Notes: generated by a model from the letters alone, not told the origin. A stretch of DNA of 64,000 bases from DASZBR01 sp035943935 (GCA_035943935.1 DASZBR010000002.1:1-64000); one strand, 5' to 3'. Counted from the stretch's first letter, positions 52,087 through 61,493 are shown. Numbers and translations: made by a program.

Positions 52087-53051
52087 GAATTTACCTTTTT
52101 GGGCTCTGAAGGAGCTAATGTTTTCAATGGCTGAGATAATTCTTTTGATTGGGGTACTCGTTTTGTTGATGTGGCTGAAGTTTCGATCGGCGGAGTCGCT
52201 GGCATTGGCATCATGTAAGACATGATGACATTATTAAATAAATCGTTTGTGACAGAAGAATAAGTGGCGACAGGATTATTTTCGCTGGGTTGCTCTAATT
52301 GTTTGTAGGCCTCTTTTGAAAGTCTTTGATTGGATTTGGATTGTTGTACGCTTTTTACCCACGCATCAAAATCAGCTTGTGAGGTGGCTCTGGCGGTGAA
52401 CATCATGCCTGCAAATCCAATGCCGCTGTAATTCGTGGATAATCCTGCGTAATCACCATTATGCGTTGCCATTAAATTTAATTCTGTTCGCATGCCTGCC
52501 ATCGCATAAATTTGGCCAGCCAATTGTGGAATTTGGAAAGAATTCATGGGGGCATCAGCGGTAATATAAAATCGTACAGGAACATTTACCGGAAATTGGA
52601 CAAAATTAACGCTGGCAATGTTTTGATCCGGATAAATAAATAACCATTTCCAATTCATCGCAACCACTTGAATGACAATAGGCTTGGTGTTGACATTGAG
52701 CGGACGGTAAGGGTCGTAGCGATGTGAGGTGATCCACGTAATGGTCCCTAATATTGCAATAATAATAATAGGGATAGTCCACCAAACAACTTCGAGTACG
52801 GTGCTGTGCGCAAATTCTGGACTGTATTTTGCTTTGGTATTGCTGGCGCGATATTTCCACGCAAAGTAAAACGTCAAGAGGATGACGGGAATGACAACGA
52901 GTAGCATGAGCGCAAATGAGGTAAATATTAACAATCGTTCGTCCGCCGCAATCAACCCTTTTGGATCCATTACACCCATGCGATCCATTTTGCAGCCGGC
53001 GGTCAATAACGCGACCGATCCTAATAGCAGGAGATGTCGAAATTTAATCAC
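52083..53051 (-). CDS. cyoA: Cytochrome bo3 oxidase subunit II
   Basis: This 322-residue lipoprotein has lipobox LLTAGC near residue 20, two membrane helices and a cupredoxin domain without Cu(A) ligands (VQVVAMNWKWLFIYPDQ, NSFQIPQLAGQIYAMAGM). These are features of quinol oxidases. The C-terminal tail (about 275-322) is S/T/P/K-rich and less usual. It is the first gene of the operon. Confidence 0.97.
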   Translation of the reverse strand: MIKFRHLLLLGSVALLTAGCKMDRMGVMDPKGLIAADERLLIFTSFALMLLVVIPVILLTFYFAWKYRASNTKAKYSPEFAHSTVLEVVWWTIPIIIIAILGTITWITSHRYDPYRPLNVNTKPIVIQVVAMNWKWLFIYPDQNIASVNFVQFPVNVPVRFYITADAPMNSFQIPQLAGQIYAMAGMRTELNLMATHNGDYAGLSTNYSGIGFAGMMFTARATSQADFDAWVKSVQQSKSNQRLSKEAYKQLEQPSENNPVATYSSVTNDLFNNVIMSYMMPMPATPPIETSATSTKRVPQSKELSQPLKTLAPSEPKKVNS

Positions 53052-53062
53052 AGTAAAGCCCT

Positions 53063-53476
53063 TTAAGTTTTGCTACTGTTACAGGGAATTCCCAGGTTTG
53101 TGGCAAATGCCCAACCATATCCTTCGGGGCATTGAAGTCGGCACATCCGATCACCCCAAAACATATCTTCTGGAGCACTCAATGATTTCGCGCCGGATTC
53201 TACCGCATTTCGATGGAATTCATCTACATTTTCGCAATATATATATAGTGTGATGGGGGATTCGGTGTGGCTGGACTTCGGGGATTTTGATGTGCTGCCG
53301 TAAGAACCTTCTTGGCCAAACATGAGAATTTGGTCTTTGTAGCGCAGTTCAGCGTGTTCAGGGGTCTTTTCTTTAAGTTCAAATCCAAAGGCTTTTGTGT
53401 AGAACTCAAGCGCGGAGTCGAGGTGACTCGCCATGATGTAGGGGGAAACCCACGGAAATTGTGCAGGGCGAGTCAT
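53063..53476 (-). CDS. VOC-fold (glyoxalase/bleomycin resistance-like) protein
   Basis: This 137-residue protein has the beta-alpha-beta-beta-beta pattern: SPYIMASHLDSALEFYTKAFGFEL, then LRYKDQILMFG and a second half with ITLYIYCENVDEFHRNAVESG and CPEGYGWAFATN. It is a PhnB-like single-domain member; the substrate is unknown. A similar protein lies at 57920. Confidence 0.82.
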   Translation of the reverse strand: MTRPAQFPWVSPYIMASHLDSALEFYTKAFGFELKEKTPEHAELRYKDQILMFGQEGSYGSTSKSPKSSHTESPITLYIYCENVDEFHRNAVESGAKSLSAPEDMFWGDRMCRLQCPEGYGWAFATNLGIPCNSSKT

Positions 53477-53497
53477 GATAGATTCCTCTGGATAATT

Positions 53498-53953
53498 TTA
53501 AAACGGGATGTCGTCGTCTAAATCAGTTGTTGCCGTTGCAGCAGCCGGTGCTGATGAAGGTCGAGATTCAGCCGTATTTCTAGGTTGATCATCCGTGGGG
53601 AAGTTTTGACCACCACCTTTGCTGTCCAACATTTGCATTTCGCTACCGACAATTTCAGTCGTATAACGATCTTGGCCGGTTTTGTCCTGCCATTTGCGTG
53701 TGCGCAGTGAGCCTTCAATAAAAACTTTTGAACCCTTTTTTAAATACTCGCCGGCAATTTCGCCTAAGCGGTTGAATAAAACGACAGTGTGCCATTCAGT
53801 GCGTTCATGTTGTTCGCCAGTCTGCTTATCTTTCCATGATTCGCTGGTTGCTATACGTAAATTCGCGACAGCTCCACCACTTGGCATAAAACGTACCTCG
53901 GGATCTGCTCCAAGATTGCCAATTAAAATTACCTTATTAACCCCTCTAGCCAT
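53498..53953 (-). CDS. ssb: Single-stranded DNA-binding protein
   Basis: This 151-residue protein has an OB fold (ARGVNKVILIGNLGADPEVR, HTVVLFNRLGEIAGEYLKKG, VFIEGSLRTRKWQD), a flexible linker and the acidic protein-binding tip DLDDDIPF. AGGAGG lies upstream of the ATG. ssb beside an MFS gene and uvrA is a common gammaproteobacterial order. Confidence 0.97.
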   Translation of the reverse strand: MARGVNKVILIGNLGADPEVRFMPSGGAVANLRIATSESWKDKQTGEQHERTEWHTVVLFNRLGEIAGEYLKKGSKVFIEGSLRTRKWQDKTGQDRYTTEIVGSEMQMLDSKGGGQNFPTDDQPRNTAESRPSSAPAAATATTDLDDDIPF

Positions 53954-53991
53954 GACACACCTCCTATGAAATTATGAGCCAACATTCTCGA

Positions 53992-55035
53992 CTAAATTAC
54001 GTGATTTAGCAATCCACGTAAGATGAAACCGCCTAATAATCCTCCGACAAAAATTCCTAAATATTGACAGGTGGAATATACCCCAATTGCTGTGCCTTTT
54101 AGATTGGGTGGTGCAATGCGAGAGACAAGAGAAGGCAAATTTGCTTCGAGAATATTAAACGCCGTAAAAAATAAAAATAAGCCTAAAAGTAATAACGCTT
54201 GATTCATATGAAATTGCCATAAAATTAATTCTGCGATGATTAATCCAATAATGGCTGTGCGTATATATTTCATAAATTTAAACGTAAAAAATACAGAGAG
54301 TATTAGAGGCACAGCATAATTCCATGAAGCATGTACATAGAGGGGAATTACTGCAAATGTCGCCATTAATACTGCGTGTAATAAAAAAATGCCCAGATCT
54401 AAACTTAATAATTCAGGATGTTTTAAAAGCTTTTTGAGATTTTTTAAAAAAGGTTCAGACGGTTTAATTTTTACAGCATGATCAGGTGTGGGTACCCAAA
54501 AATAAATTAATAAAAGTGCTATACAACCTAATCCTGCGCTGAGCCAAAATATTCCCAGTATGCCAATGATAGTGTTTAAAAAGGGTCCGATTAATAAAGC
54601 CATAAAAAAAGCAAAACCTATAATCATTCCCGTAATGGCCATAGATTTTGAGCGTTGTTCAGGGCGCGTTAAATCCGAGAGCAATGCAATAATCGTACTG
54701 CCCACCGCACCTGCGCCTTGTAATGCTCGGCCTATAATAATTCCCATAATAGTATGTGAAAGCGCCGCGGTAATGCTGCCTATTATAAAAATAATAAATC
54801 CTATGGCTATAATATTTTTGCGTGGAAAATGATCAGATAACGCGCCGAAGGGCAATTGAAAAATAGCTTGCGTCAATCCGTAAATCCCCAGCGCCAACCC
54901 AATCAGAAAGGGCGTTGTTCCCGGGAGATTTTTTGCAAACGGCGTAAACACCGGCAAAATCATGAACAACCCGAGCATGCGTAAACTAAAAAGTGTCGCC
55001 AGTGAAAAAGTCGCGCGTTTTTCAAGAGAAAGCAT
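53992..55035 (-). CDS. MFS transporter
   Basis: This protein of about 347 residues begins at ATG 55035 (LSLEKRATFSLATLFSLRML) with GAGG upstream. The longer frame from 55125 runs into divergent uvrA. LPFGALSDHFPRKNII is the MFS loop 2-3 motif and GRALQGAGAVGSTIIALLSD follows. About 11-12 helices are visible. It resembles the YajR/YceJ-like exporters found between ssb and uvrA. The substrate is unknown. Confidence 0.85.
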   Translation of the reverse strand: MLSLEKRATFSLATLFSLRMLGLFMILPVFTPFAKNLPGTTPFLIGLALGIYGLTQAIFQLPFGALSDHFPRKNIIAIGFIIFIIGSITAALSHTIMGIIIGRALQGAGAVGSTIIALLSDLTRPEQRSKSMAITGMIIGFAFFMALLIGPFLNTIIGILGIFWLSAGLGCIALLLIYFWVPTPDHAVKIKPSEPFLKNLKKLLKHPELLSLDLGIFLLHAVLMATFAVIPLYVHASWNYAVPLILSVFFTFKFMKYIRTAIIGLIIAELILWQFHMNQALLLLGLFLFFTAFNILEANLPSLVSRIAPPNLKGTAIGVYSTCQYLGIFVGGLLGGFILRGLLNHVI

Positions 55036-55073
55036 GTGTTTTTCGAAGACCTCGTTTTCGGGAGAGAGCGTGC

Positions 55074-55079
55074 TATTAT
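55074..55079 (+). promoter_or_regulatory. -10 element close to the uvrA start
   Basis: TATTAT ends 8 nt before ATG 55088 and no ribosome site lies between, so the uvrA transcript may be leaderless. No LexA-type CTGT-N8-ACAG box is visible. Confidence 0.35.
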
Positions 55080-55087
55080 AGCGCACT

Positions 55088-57910
55088 ATGAACAGCATAC
55101 GCATCCAAGGGGCTCGTACCCACAACTTACAAAATCTTACGCTTGATATTCCCCGCGATAAATTAGTGGTGATTACGGGCTTATCTGGCTCAGGAAAATC
55201 TTCTCTCGCATTTGATACGCTCTATGCAGAAGGCCAACGGCGATATGTCGAATCACTGTCTGCTTACGCCCGTCAATTTTTATCCATGATGGAAAAACCC
55301 GATGTCGATCACATTGAGGGACTCTCTCCTGCGATAGCGATCGAACAAAAATCGACGTCGCATAATCCCCGATCTACCGTTGGAACCGTCACAGAAATAT
55401 ATGATTATTTGAGATTATTATTCGCTCGCGTGGGTGAACCTCATTGTCCAACCCATAATATTATTTTAAAAGCGCAAACCATAAGCCAAATGGTTGATAA
55501 TATTTTAGCGTTACCGGAAGAGACAAAGATTATGGTCATGTCTCCTGTGGTTCAAGAAAGAAAGGGTGAGCATGTTGAATTAATAAATGATCTCAAATCA
55601 AAAGGCTTTATTCGTGCAAGAATAGACGACGAAATTATTGAATTAGATCAATTTAAACCTTTATCTCTCCGCCAAAAACATACTATAGAAGTTATTGTAG
55701 ATAGACTAAAAGTAAAAGCGGATATTCGACAGCGTTTAGCAGAATCGTTAGAAACAGCCGTAGGTTTATCTTCTGGTTTAGTTAAAATTGGTTTTCTTGA
55801 GAGCAAAAAATTAGACTGGCTTTTTTCATCAAAATTCGCGTGTCCGCATTGTGGTTACAGTTTACAAGAACTCGAGCCAAGATTATTTTCATTTAATAAT
55901 CCCGTCGGTGCTTGTGCAGAATGTGATGGTTTAGGCGAGAAACAATTTTTTGATCCCAAGCGAATTATTCATGATGATAAATTAAGTATTGAAGAAGGTG
56001 CGATTCGCGGTTGGGATAATCGTAGCGGATATTATTTTAGTTTATTAGTGGCGACCGCGAAATATTATAAATTTGATCTCAAAGAGCCTTTTTATAGATT
56101 GTCTGAAAAAATTAAAAAAATTATTTTTTATGGTTCAGGCAACGATGCTATCCACTTTCGATATACAAACGATAGAGGGACGGTCTATGAAAAAATTAAG
56201 CCTTTTGAGGGAATTATAAATAATTTCGAGAGAAGATACCGCGAAACGGATTCCGATATGATGCGCGAAGAGTTTTCGAAATATTTATCTCATCAGCCGT
56301 GTCAGTCATGTCATGGTTCTCGTCTAAAAGAAGAAGCCAGAAATGTTTTTATTGCTAAATTAAATTTGCCGAAGATAACCAGCTTTTCTATAACAGAATC
56401 TTTGGACTTTTTTGATAAATTAAAGCTAACGGGTCAGCGGGGCGAAATAGCCTCGAAAATACTCAAAGAAATTATTGCCAGATTAAGTTTCTTAAAAAAC
56501 GTTGGCTTAGAATATTTGTCTCTAGATAGACGTGCTGAAACACTTTCGGGTGGCGAAGCACAGCGAATTAGATTAGCCAGTCAAATTGGTTCTGCATTAG
56601 TGGGTGTAATGTATATATTAGACGAACCGTCTATTGGCTTGCATCAAAGAGACAATGCCAGATTATTAAAGACGCTTAATTATTTAAGAGATTTAGGAAA
56701 TACTGTTTTGGTTGTCGAACATGATGAAGAGGCTATATTAAGCGCGGATCATGTTATTGATTTAGGTCCGGGTGCAGGCGTGCATGGGGGAAATATTGTT
56801 GCGCAAGGTACGCCTAAATCTATTATGAACAATAAGAATTCGCTTACAGCAGATTATTTAAGTGGCCGAAAAAGTATTGCAATACCCTCACAGCGTACGC
56901 CCTTAAATCCCAAAAAAGTTATAGAGATAAAGGGTGCGAGTGGCAATAATTTAAAAAATATCTCCGCTAAAATTCCCTTGGGATTATTAACCTGTATTAC
57001 GGGCGTATCAGGTTCAGGTAAGTCAACGTTAATTAACGATACGTTATATCCGCAAGCGGCAAGATATTTAAATGGCGCAACGTTAATTATGCCGGCCACA
57101 CATGAAAGTATTAAAGGCTTAGAGCAATTTGAATCGGTTGTTGATATTGATCAAGCACCGATTGGTCGAACGCCGCGATCAAATCCTGCAACGTATACGG
57201 GTATGTTTACCCATATTCGTGAATTATTTGCGGGCACACAAGAAGCGCGTGCACGTGGATATTTACCGGGACGATTTAGTTTTAATGTGAAAGGCGGGCG
57301 ATGCGAAGCGTGTGAAGGTGATGGTGTCATAAAAGTCGCGATGCATTTCTTGCCTGATATTTATGTGATGTGCGATGTGTGTAAAGGCGCAAGATATAAT
57401 AGAGAAACACTGGAAATAAAATATAAACACAAAAATATTTATGATGTATTGGCAATGACGGTCGAAGATGCGCGAGTATTTTTTGATGCGGTTCCCGTGC
57501 TTTCCCGAAAATTACAAACTTTAATTGATGTGGGATTGAGCTATATTGGTTTGGGGCAAAGTGCGACGACATTATCAGGTGGTGAAGCGCAACGTATTAA
57601 ATTATCGAAAGAATTATCGCGTCGAGATACGGGTGATACTTTATATATTTTAGATGAGCCAACGACTGGATTGCATTTTCATGATATTGCGCAATTATTA
57701 GAAGTTTTGCATAGACTAAAAGAGAAGGGCAATACGGTTGTTGTCATAGAACACAATCTCGATGTTATAAAAACCGCTGATTGGATTATTGATTTAGGTC
57801 CGGAAGGCGGAAACAATGGCGGAAAAATTATTGCGTTTGGTACGCCGGAAGAAGTCGCAAAAAATAAAGCTTCGCATACGGGGATGTATTTAAAAAAGAT
57901 ATTATCTTAG
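55088..57910 (+). CDS. uvrA: Excinuclease ABC subunit A
   Basis: This 940-residue DNA-damage sensor has two ABC modules. Walker A sites are GLSGSGKSSLAFDTLYAEG and GVSGSGKSTLINDTL, and signatures are LSGGEAQRIRLASQ and LSGGEAQRIKLSKEL. Zinc fingers are CPHCG...CAECDG and CEACEG...CDVCKG. The length is standard, so it is intact. It works with UvrB in nucleotide excision repair. Confidence 0.98.
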   Translation: MNSIRIQGARTHNLQNLTLDIPRDKLVVITGLSGSGKSSLAFDTLYAEGQRRYVESLSAYARQFLSMMEKPDVDHIEGLSPAIAIEQKSTSHNPRSTVGTVTEIYDYLRLLFARVGEPHCPTHNIILKAQTISQMVDNILALPEETKIMVMSPVVQERKGEHVELINDLKSKGFIRARIDDEIIELDQFKPLSLRQKHTIEVIVDRLKVKADIRQRLAESLETAVGLSSGLVKIGFLESKKLDWLFSSKFACPHCGYSLQELEPRLFSFNNPVGACAECDGLGEKQFFDPKRIIHDDKLSIEEGAIRGWDNRSGYYFSLLVATAKYYKFDLKEPFYRLSEKIKKIIFYGSGNDAIHFRYTNDRGTVYEKIKPFEGIINNFERRYRETDSDMMREEFSKYLSHQPCQSCHGSRLKEEARNVFIAKLNLPKITSFSITESLDFFDKLKLTGQRGEIASKILKEIIARLSFLKNVGLEYLSLDRRAETLSGGEAQRIRLASQIGSALVGVMYILDEPSIGLHQRDNARLLKTLNYLRDLGNTVLVVEHDEEAILSADHVIDLGPGAGVHGGNIVAQGTPKSIMNNKNSLTADYLSGRKSIAIPSQRTPLNPKKVIEIKGASGNNLKNISAKIPLGLLTCITGVSGSGKSTLINDTLYPQAARYLNGATLIMPATHESIKGLEQFESVVDIDQAPIGRTPRSNPATYTGMFTHIRELFAGTQEARARGYLPGRFSFNVKGGRCEACEGDGVIKVAMHFLPDIYVMCDVCKGARYNRETLEIKYKHKNIYDVLAMTVEDARVFFDAVPVLSRKLQTLIDVGLSYIGLGQSATTLSGGEAQRIKLSKELSRRDTGDTLYILDEPTTGLHFHDIAQLLEVLHRLKEKGNTVVVIEHNLDVIKTADWIIDLGPEGGNNGGKIIAFGTPEEVAKNKASHTGMYLKKILS

Positions 57911-57919
57911 GAGAAGGTT

Positions 57920-58387
57920 ATGACAAAAGCAGTCAAAGCAATACCGGAAGGCTATACCTCAATCACACCGTATATCATTGTAAAAAATGCCAGTGATGCC
58001 ATAGAGTTTTATAAAAAAGCATTTGATGCAAAAGAGTTACATCGTATGGCAGGTGAAGACGGCAAAATTATGCATGCGGAAATTCAAATTGGAAATGCAC
58101 GATTAATGTTGGCAGATGAATTTCCGGAAATGAAGTGTTTTGGTCCGAAAACTTCAGGTGAAACACCCGTTTTAATTTGTTTATATGTGAATGATGTCGA
58201 TCATACTTTTGATGCAGCTGTGAAAGCAGGTGCGACAGTGGTGCGTCCGTTAAAAGATCAATTTTACGGTGATCGTATTGGTTGGATTACTTGTCCGTTT
58301 GGTCACAGCTGGAGTATCGCAACACGTGTTGAAGATCTGTCGCACGAAGAAATTGCGGAACGGGCGAAGACAGCGACGTGTGGTTGA
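57920..58387 (+). CDS. PhnB-like VOC-fold protein
   Basis: This 155-residue protein has SITPYIIVKNASDAIEFYKKA in the first half, HAEIQIGNARLMLADEFPEM, then VNDVDHTFDAAVKAGATVVRP and QFYGDRIGWITCPFGHSWSIA. This pattern is typical of PhnB/YdcJ-like glyoxalase-fold proteins of unknown substrate. GGAGAAGG precedes the ATG, 10 nt after uvrA. Confidence 0.86.
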   Translation: MTKAVKAIPEGYTSITPYIIVKNASDAIEFYKKAFDAKELHRMAGEDGKIMHAEIQIGNARLMLADEFPEMKCFGPKTSGETPVLICLYVNDVDHTFDAAVKAGATVVRPLKDQFYGDRIGWITCPFGHSWSIATRVEDLSHEEIAERAKTATCG

Positions 58388-58405
58388 GCAAATAAATAAT
58401 TGTAG

Positions 58406-58425
58406 GGGCGAGATTTTTCTCGCCC
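58406..58425 (+). terminator. Rho-independent terminator after the VOC gene
   Basis: GGGCGAGA/TCTCGCCC forms an 8-bp GC-rich stem with a TTTT loop and is followed by TTTAT. Its flank TGTAGGGGCGA is shared with the hairpin at 6839. Confidence 0.75.
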
Positions 58426-58434
58426 TTTATAATG

Positions 58435-58815
58435 TCAGGATGTTCTTCTTCCTTTTATAAAGCACCAAACAATAGCGCCAATCGCCGAGAAACTAACACC
58501 AGCTCCAAAAAATGAATATCCTTTGGTGACTGCGAATACTCCCATAATTAAAGCAATGAGAGTAATGATAAATGCAAATACCTGGCCGAGAACTGCTTCC
58601 ATATCTCTTCTTCTAAGATGATCTGCTTGAGTGTTCAGATTTTTAGTTTCCAAAAGACGGCGATGTTTTGATTGTTTTTCAGCCAGAATAAGAATCCGAT
58701 CGGCGGAACCCGGATAAATTGATTCATATTTAGCTAACTCTTCTGCAGTAGGAATAGGCGCAATCCTAATCGTGGTGGTTTTTTGAATCGCGTGCATTAT
58801 ATGATTGTTGTTCAT
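58435..58815 (-). CDS. DUF2335-like membrane protein
   Basis: This protein of about 126 residues has the DUF2335 layout: a PIPTAEELAKYESIYPGSADRIL segment, a basic EKQSKHRRLLE helix, and two C-terminal hydrophobic helices (VFAFIITLIALIMGVFAV and FGAGVSFSAIGAIVWCFI). ATG 58815 is assumed; 58848 is an earlier in-frame start. It overlaps the small upstream gene by about 50 nt in another frame. Function is unknown; these proteins are often found in mobile or host-associated genomes. Confidence 0.75.
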   Translation of the reverse strand: MNNNHIMHAIQKTTTIRIAPIPTAEELAKYESIYPGSADRILILAEKQSKHRRLLETKNLNTQADHLRRRDMEAVLGQVFAFIITLIALIMGVFAVTKGYSFFGAGVSFSAIGAIVWCFIKGRRTS

Positions 58816-58990
58816 TGAGGAAAGTCTCCATTGCATTGTATAAATCATTACCTACAATTTCCCAATCTTTACTTAGGGCTTCTTCATCAGAAAGAATGGG
58901 TGCTTTAAGTTTGGCAACTTCTTTGTCGTCATCTGTCGGAAATAAAGTAAAGATACTTCCGTAACCTCGTAAAAAATCTTTAAAACGCAT
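58766..58990 (-). CDS. Small hypothetical protein paired with DUF2335
   Basis: This 74-residue protein has no recognised domain. It is hydrophilic in the middle (FPTDDDKEVAKLKAPILSDE) with an aromatic N-terminus (RFKDFLRGYGSIF). GAGGA lies 10 nt upstream of the ATG. It overlaps the DUF2335 gene, which suggests coupled translation. Confidence 0.55.
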   Translation of the reverse strand: MRFKDFLRGYGSIFTLFPTDDDKEVAKLKAPILSDEEALSKDWEIVGNDLYNAMETFLNEQQSYNARDSKNHHD

Positions 58991-59167
58991 AAATAAAAGT
59001 CCTCATGTCAAATTGAATGAAATAGGTTTTGGATTTGTTCAGGTATATTTCGATCAGGAGAGCGGGTTTGTTGATATAGGTAAACGCTTTGAGAGACAAT
59101 AATCTAACGAAGATTGAATATTAAGTAAACAACTATTTTTTTATTATTGTAAAAAAATTCAAATTTT

Positions 59168-59761
59168 CTACCCCCGAATCCCACACGCATACTTCACCCG
59201 ATCTTTAAATGTCATCGTCATCATATTCATTCCCATCGCCGTATTTTTGAGATTCGCCATAACGAAGAAGAGAAGAATGGCAATAAGAATGTGCACAAAT
59301 CCAATGCGTTGATGTGTGACAACGGTATGACATTCTTTATCCCACGAGGTTGAACCGCTCGAATTTAATGCAGCATACGCATAAATTAAAGTGATAATGG
59401 ATACGAACGGGATTAATAACGCAAAGCCTCGGAAATAGACTAAGAACGTTCTTTCCAGCGCTACTCTAAAAGATAACTTTTTGCCTTGCGTATCTTTAAT
59501 GGAAATTTTAAATACCCATTTTCCTATGGTTGTTCCCATCGTGCTTAATAATATTCCCTCGAAAATAATATACGCTGCGAGACTGACTAATCCCCATGCG
59601 GCGAGTTGGTGTAAAAGATTCATCCACTGCGGTGGAACGTTTTCTCCCCAGATTACGGTGAAATTGGCAAGATCGGGAAAAATAAAGGTCAAAATGGTTG
59701 AATAAATACTGATGTCTAAAAGTCGTGCCCAAAATCGTACCCAGGGTCTAACATTTTCCAT
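59168..59761 (-). CDS. RDD-family membrane protein
   Basis: This 197-residue protein has the RDD signature in RFWARLLDISIYSTI (first helix region) and GTTIGKWVFKISIKDTQG, with about four hydrophobic helices. A Cys/His-containing loop, DKECHTVVTHQRIG, precedes the last helix. RDD proteins may transport small solutes or ions; the specific role is not known. It follows xseA by 11 nt. Confidence 0.8.
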   Translation of the reverse strand: MENVRPWVRFWARLLDISIYSTILTFIFPDLANFTVIWGENVPPQWMNLLHQLAAWGLVSLAAYIIFEGILLSTMGTTIGKWVFKISIKDTQGKKLSFRVALERTFLVYFRGFALLIPFVSIITLIYAYAALNSSGSTSWDKECHTVVTHQRIGFVHILIAILLFFVMANLKNTAMGMNMMTMTFKDRVKYACGIRG

Positions 59762-59772
59762 TGATGCTTCTC

Positions 59773-60900
59773 CTATATGACAGTAGCTGAAATTTTTCCG
59801 TCTTTTACTTGCGCCGTAATTTTCTCACCAACTTTAACATCTTTAATAGAACTTAAAACATTATTATCTTTATCCAATAATAACGCATAACCCCTATCTA
59901 AAGTTCCTAATGGGCTCATCGTATTAAGGGCTCGGCTTAATTCTAATAAATTTAATTTTTTTTCTTGTAATAGATTTTGCATAGCCCGTTTTATTTTTTG
60001 TTCGAAATGATCCAATTGCTGGGTAATATTTCGAGAGGTTTGATTGAGTAAATTTTTTAGGCGCGCGGTCATTTTTTCTAAAATATTATTTAATTCTGTT
60101 TGATCCGGACTTAATAATTCTGCTGCAGCGGATGGAGTAGGCGCACGCAAATCCGCCACAAAATCAGCAATAGTAGTATCAACCTCATGACCCACGGCAC
60201 TCACGATGGGTAGTTCGCTATTAAAAATAGCTCGAGCGACACTCTCTTCGTTAAACGGCCACAGATCTTCGAGTGAACCACCGCCACGCCCGACTATTAA
60301 TACATCACACAACTTTTGTTGATTGGCGGTATTTATGGCTTGAGTGATTTCTGCTGCAGCTGAGGCTCCCTGAACAGAGGTGGGGTAAATAATAATCTTT
60401 ATCATAGGAAATCGGCGGTTTAAAACATGCAAAATATCATGTATGGCAGCACCCGTCGGAGAGGTCACGACGCCTATTGTACTTGGCCATTTGGGGATGG
60501 GCTTTTTATGGATAGCCTCAAATAGTCCCTCTTGAAGTAGCTTTTCTTTGAGAAGATTGAATTTTTTCTGGAGTAAGCCGTCACCTGCTGCTTCGAGATA
60601 ATCTGCGATAAATTGGTAATCGCCCCTCGGCGTATAAAGACTCACTCGGCCATGTAATAAGACTTGGGCGCCATTTTCAGGAATAACCGTAATTCCACGA
60701 GATTTGGGTTTGAATAAGGCACAGCGTATTGAGGCTTGAGCATCTTTCAGCGTGAAATACCAATGCCCCGAGCTGGGACAGGCAAAATTCGAGATTTCTC
60801 CTGTGATCCAGAGCGGCATGACCTGATTTTCCAGGAAATCCCGGATTTCTGAATTCAACTGTGAAACGCTATAAATGGGCTCTGCGATTTCGGTATTCAT
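59773..60900 (-). CDS. xseA: Exodeoxyribonuclease VII large subunit
   Basis: This 375-residue nuclease subunit has the OB domain (SVSQLNSEIRDFLENQ, WITGEISNF), the catalytic domain (VTSPTGAAIHDILHVLNRR, IVGRGGGSLEDLWPFNEE, SAVGHEVDTTIADFVADLRAPTPSAAAE) and a coiled-coil C-terminus ending with DRGYALLLD. ATG 60900 (NTEIAEPIYSV) is preferred over the frame start at 60993, which lies in the divergent lipoprotein gene. It is shorter than E. coli XseA (456), mainly in the coiled coil. Confidence 0.95.
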   Translation of the reverse strand: MNTEIAEPIYSVSQLNSEIRDFLENQVMPLWITGEISNFACPSSGHWYFTLKDAQASIRCALFKPKSRGITVIPENGAQVLLHGRVSLYTPRGDYQFIADYLEAAGDGLLQKKFNLLKEKLLQEGLFEAIHKKPIPKWPSTIGVVTSPTGAAIHDILHVLNRRFPMIKIIIYPTSVQGASAAAEITQAINTANQQKLCDVLIVGRGGGSLEDLWPFNEESVARAIFNSELPIVSAVGHEVDTTIADFVADLRAPTPSAAAELLSPDQTELNNILEKMTARLKNLLNQTSRNITQQLDHFEQKIKRAMQNLLQEKKLNLLELSRALNTMSPLGTLDRGYALLLDKDNNVLSSIKDVKVGEKITAQVKDGKISATVI

Positions 60901-60934
60901 GCTACAATTCTGGCATTTACACGCGGAGGGGTCT

Positions 60935-61492
60935 ATGAGAATTTTCGGGGTCTGTTTTTTTCTGCTATTACTGAGTGCTTGTTCAACACCCACCGTACGT
61001 CCGCCTGTTTCGCTTTATCCATCTACTCACGTCGCTGCTTCTTCTATAGGTAACCAACAGCCTGTATTTGTTACGGTGTCCGATGCGCGAAATTTACAAA
61101 GCTATAGCACGGCAAATATCAGTGGGTCCGAAAGCGTTTCACAAATCATGGCAGATCAAATTACCAAGGGTCTAAAAACACAAGGTTTTATGCCAGTAAA
61201 TGCTGCGACCAATCAACAAGATCAATTAAGCGTAAAAATACTGACGATGGATTATCGTGCGTTATCAGGATACATGTCATCGAATACCGAGACCTTTGTT
61301 TCTGCCGAAGTGACGGCAACCAAAGCATCCGGTGCTACTTTTACGAAGACTTACAATGCCAGTGCTTACAATGACAGTTATATGAGTATATCCGCGCAAA
61401 CGCCATCGGCTCAAGTGAATCAAGCGTTTGATAAATTATTGAATAATATTTTAAATGATTCTTCTCTTATTCAATTTCTAGCGAAGCCCTAA
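60935..61492 (+). CDS. YajG-like lipoprotein
   Basis: This 185-residue protein has signal MRIFGVCFFLLLLSAC with lipobox LSAC. The mature part has VFVTVSDARN, SQIMADQITKGLKTQGFMP and LLNNILNDSSLIQFL, in the pattern of YajG family outer-membrane lipoproteins of unknown function. GGAGG precedes ATG 60935. A TACAAT (60903-60908) may be its -10. It ends 1 nt before ribD. Confidence 0.8.
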   Translation: MRIFGVCFFLLLLSACSTPTVRPPVSLYPSTHVAASSIGNQQPVFVTVSDARNLQSYSTANISGSESVSQIMADQITKGLKTQGFMPVNAATNQQDQLSVKILTMDYRALSGYMSSNTETFVSAEVTATKASGATFTKTYNASAYNDSYMSISAQTPSAQVNQAFDKLLNNILNDSSLIQFLAKP

Positions 61493-61493
61493 C

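Noticed and set aside
55088..55125. Upstream start for the MFS gene at 55125
   Set aside because: It would overlap divergent uvrA by 38 nt and add a non-conserved tail. ATG 55035 has a ribosome site and begins the usual N-terminus.
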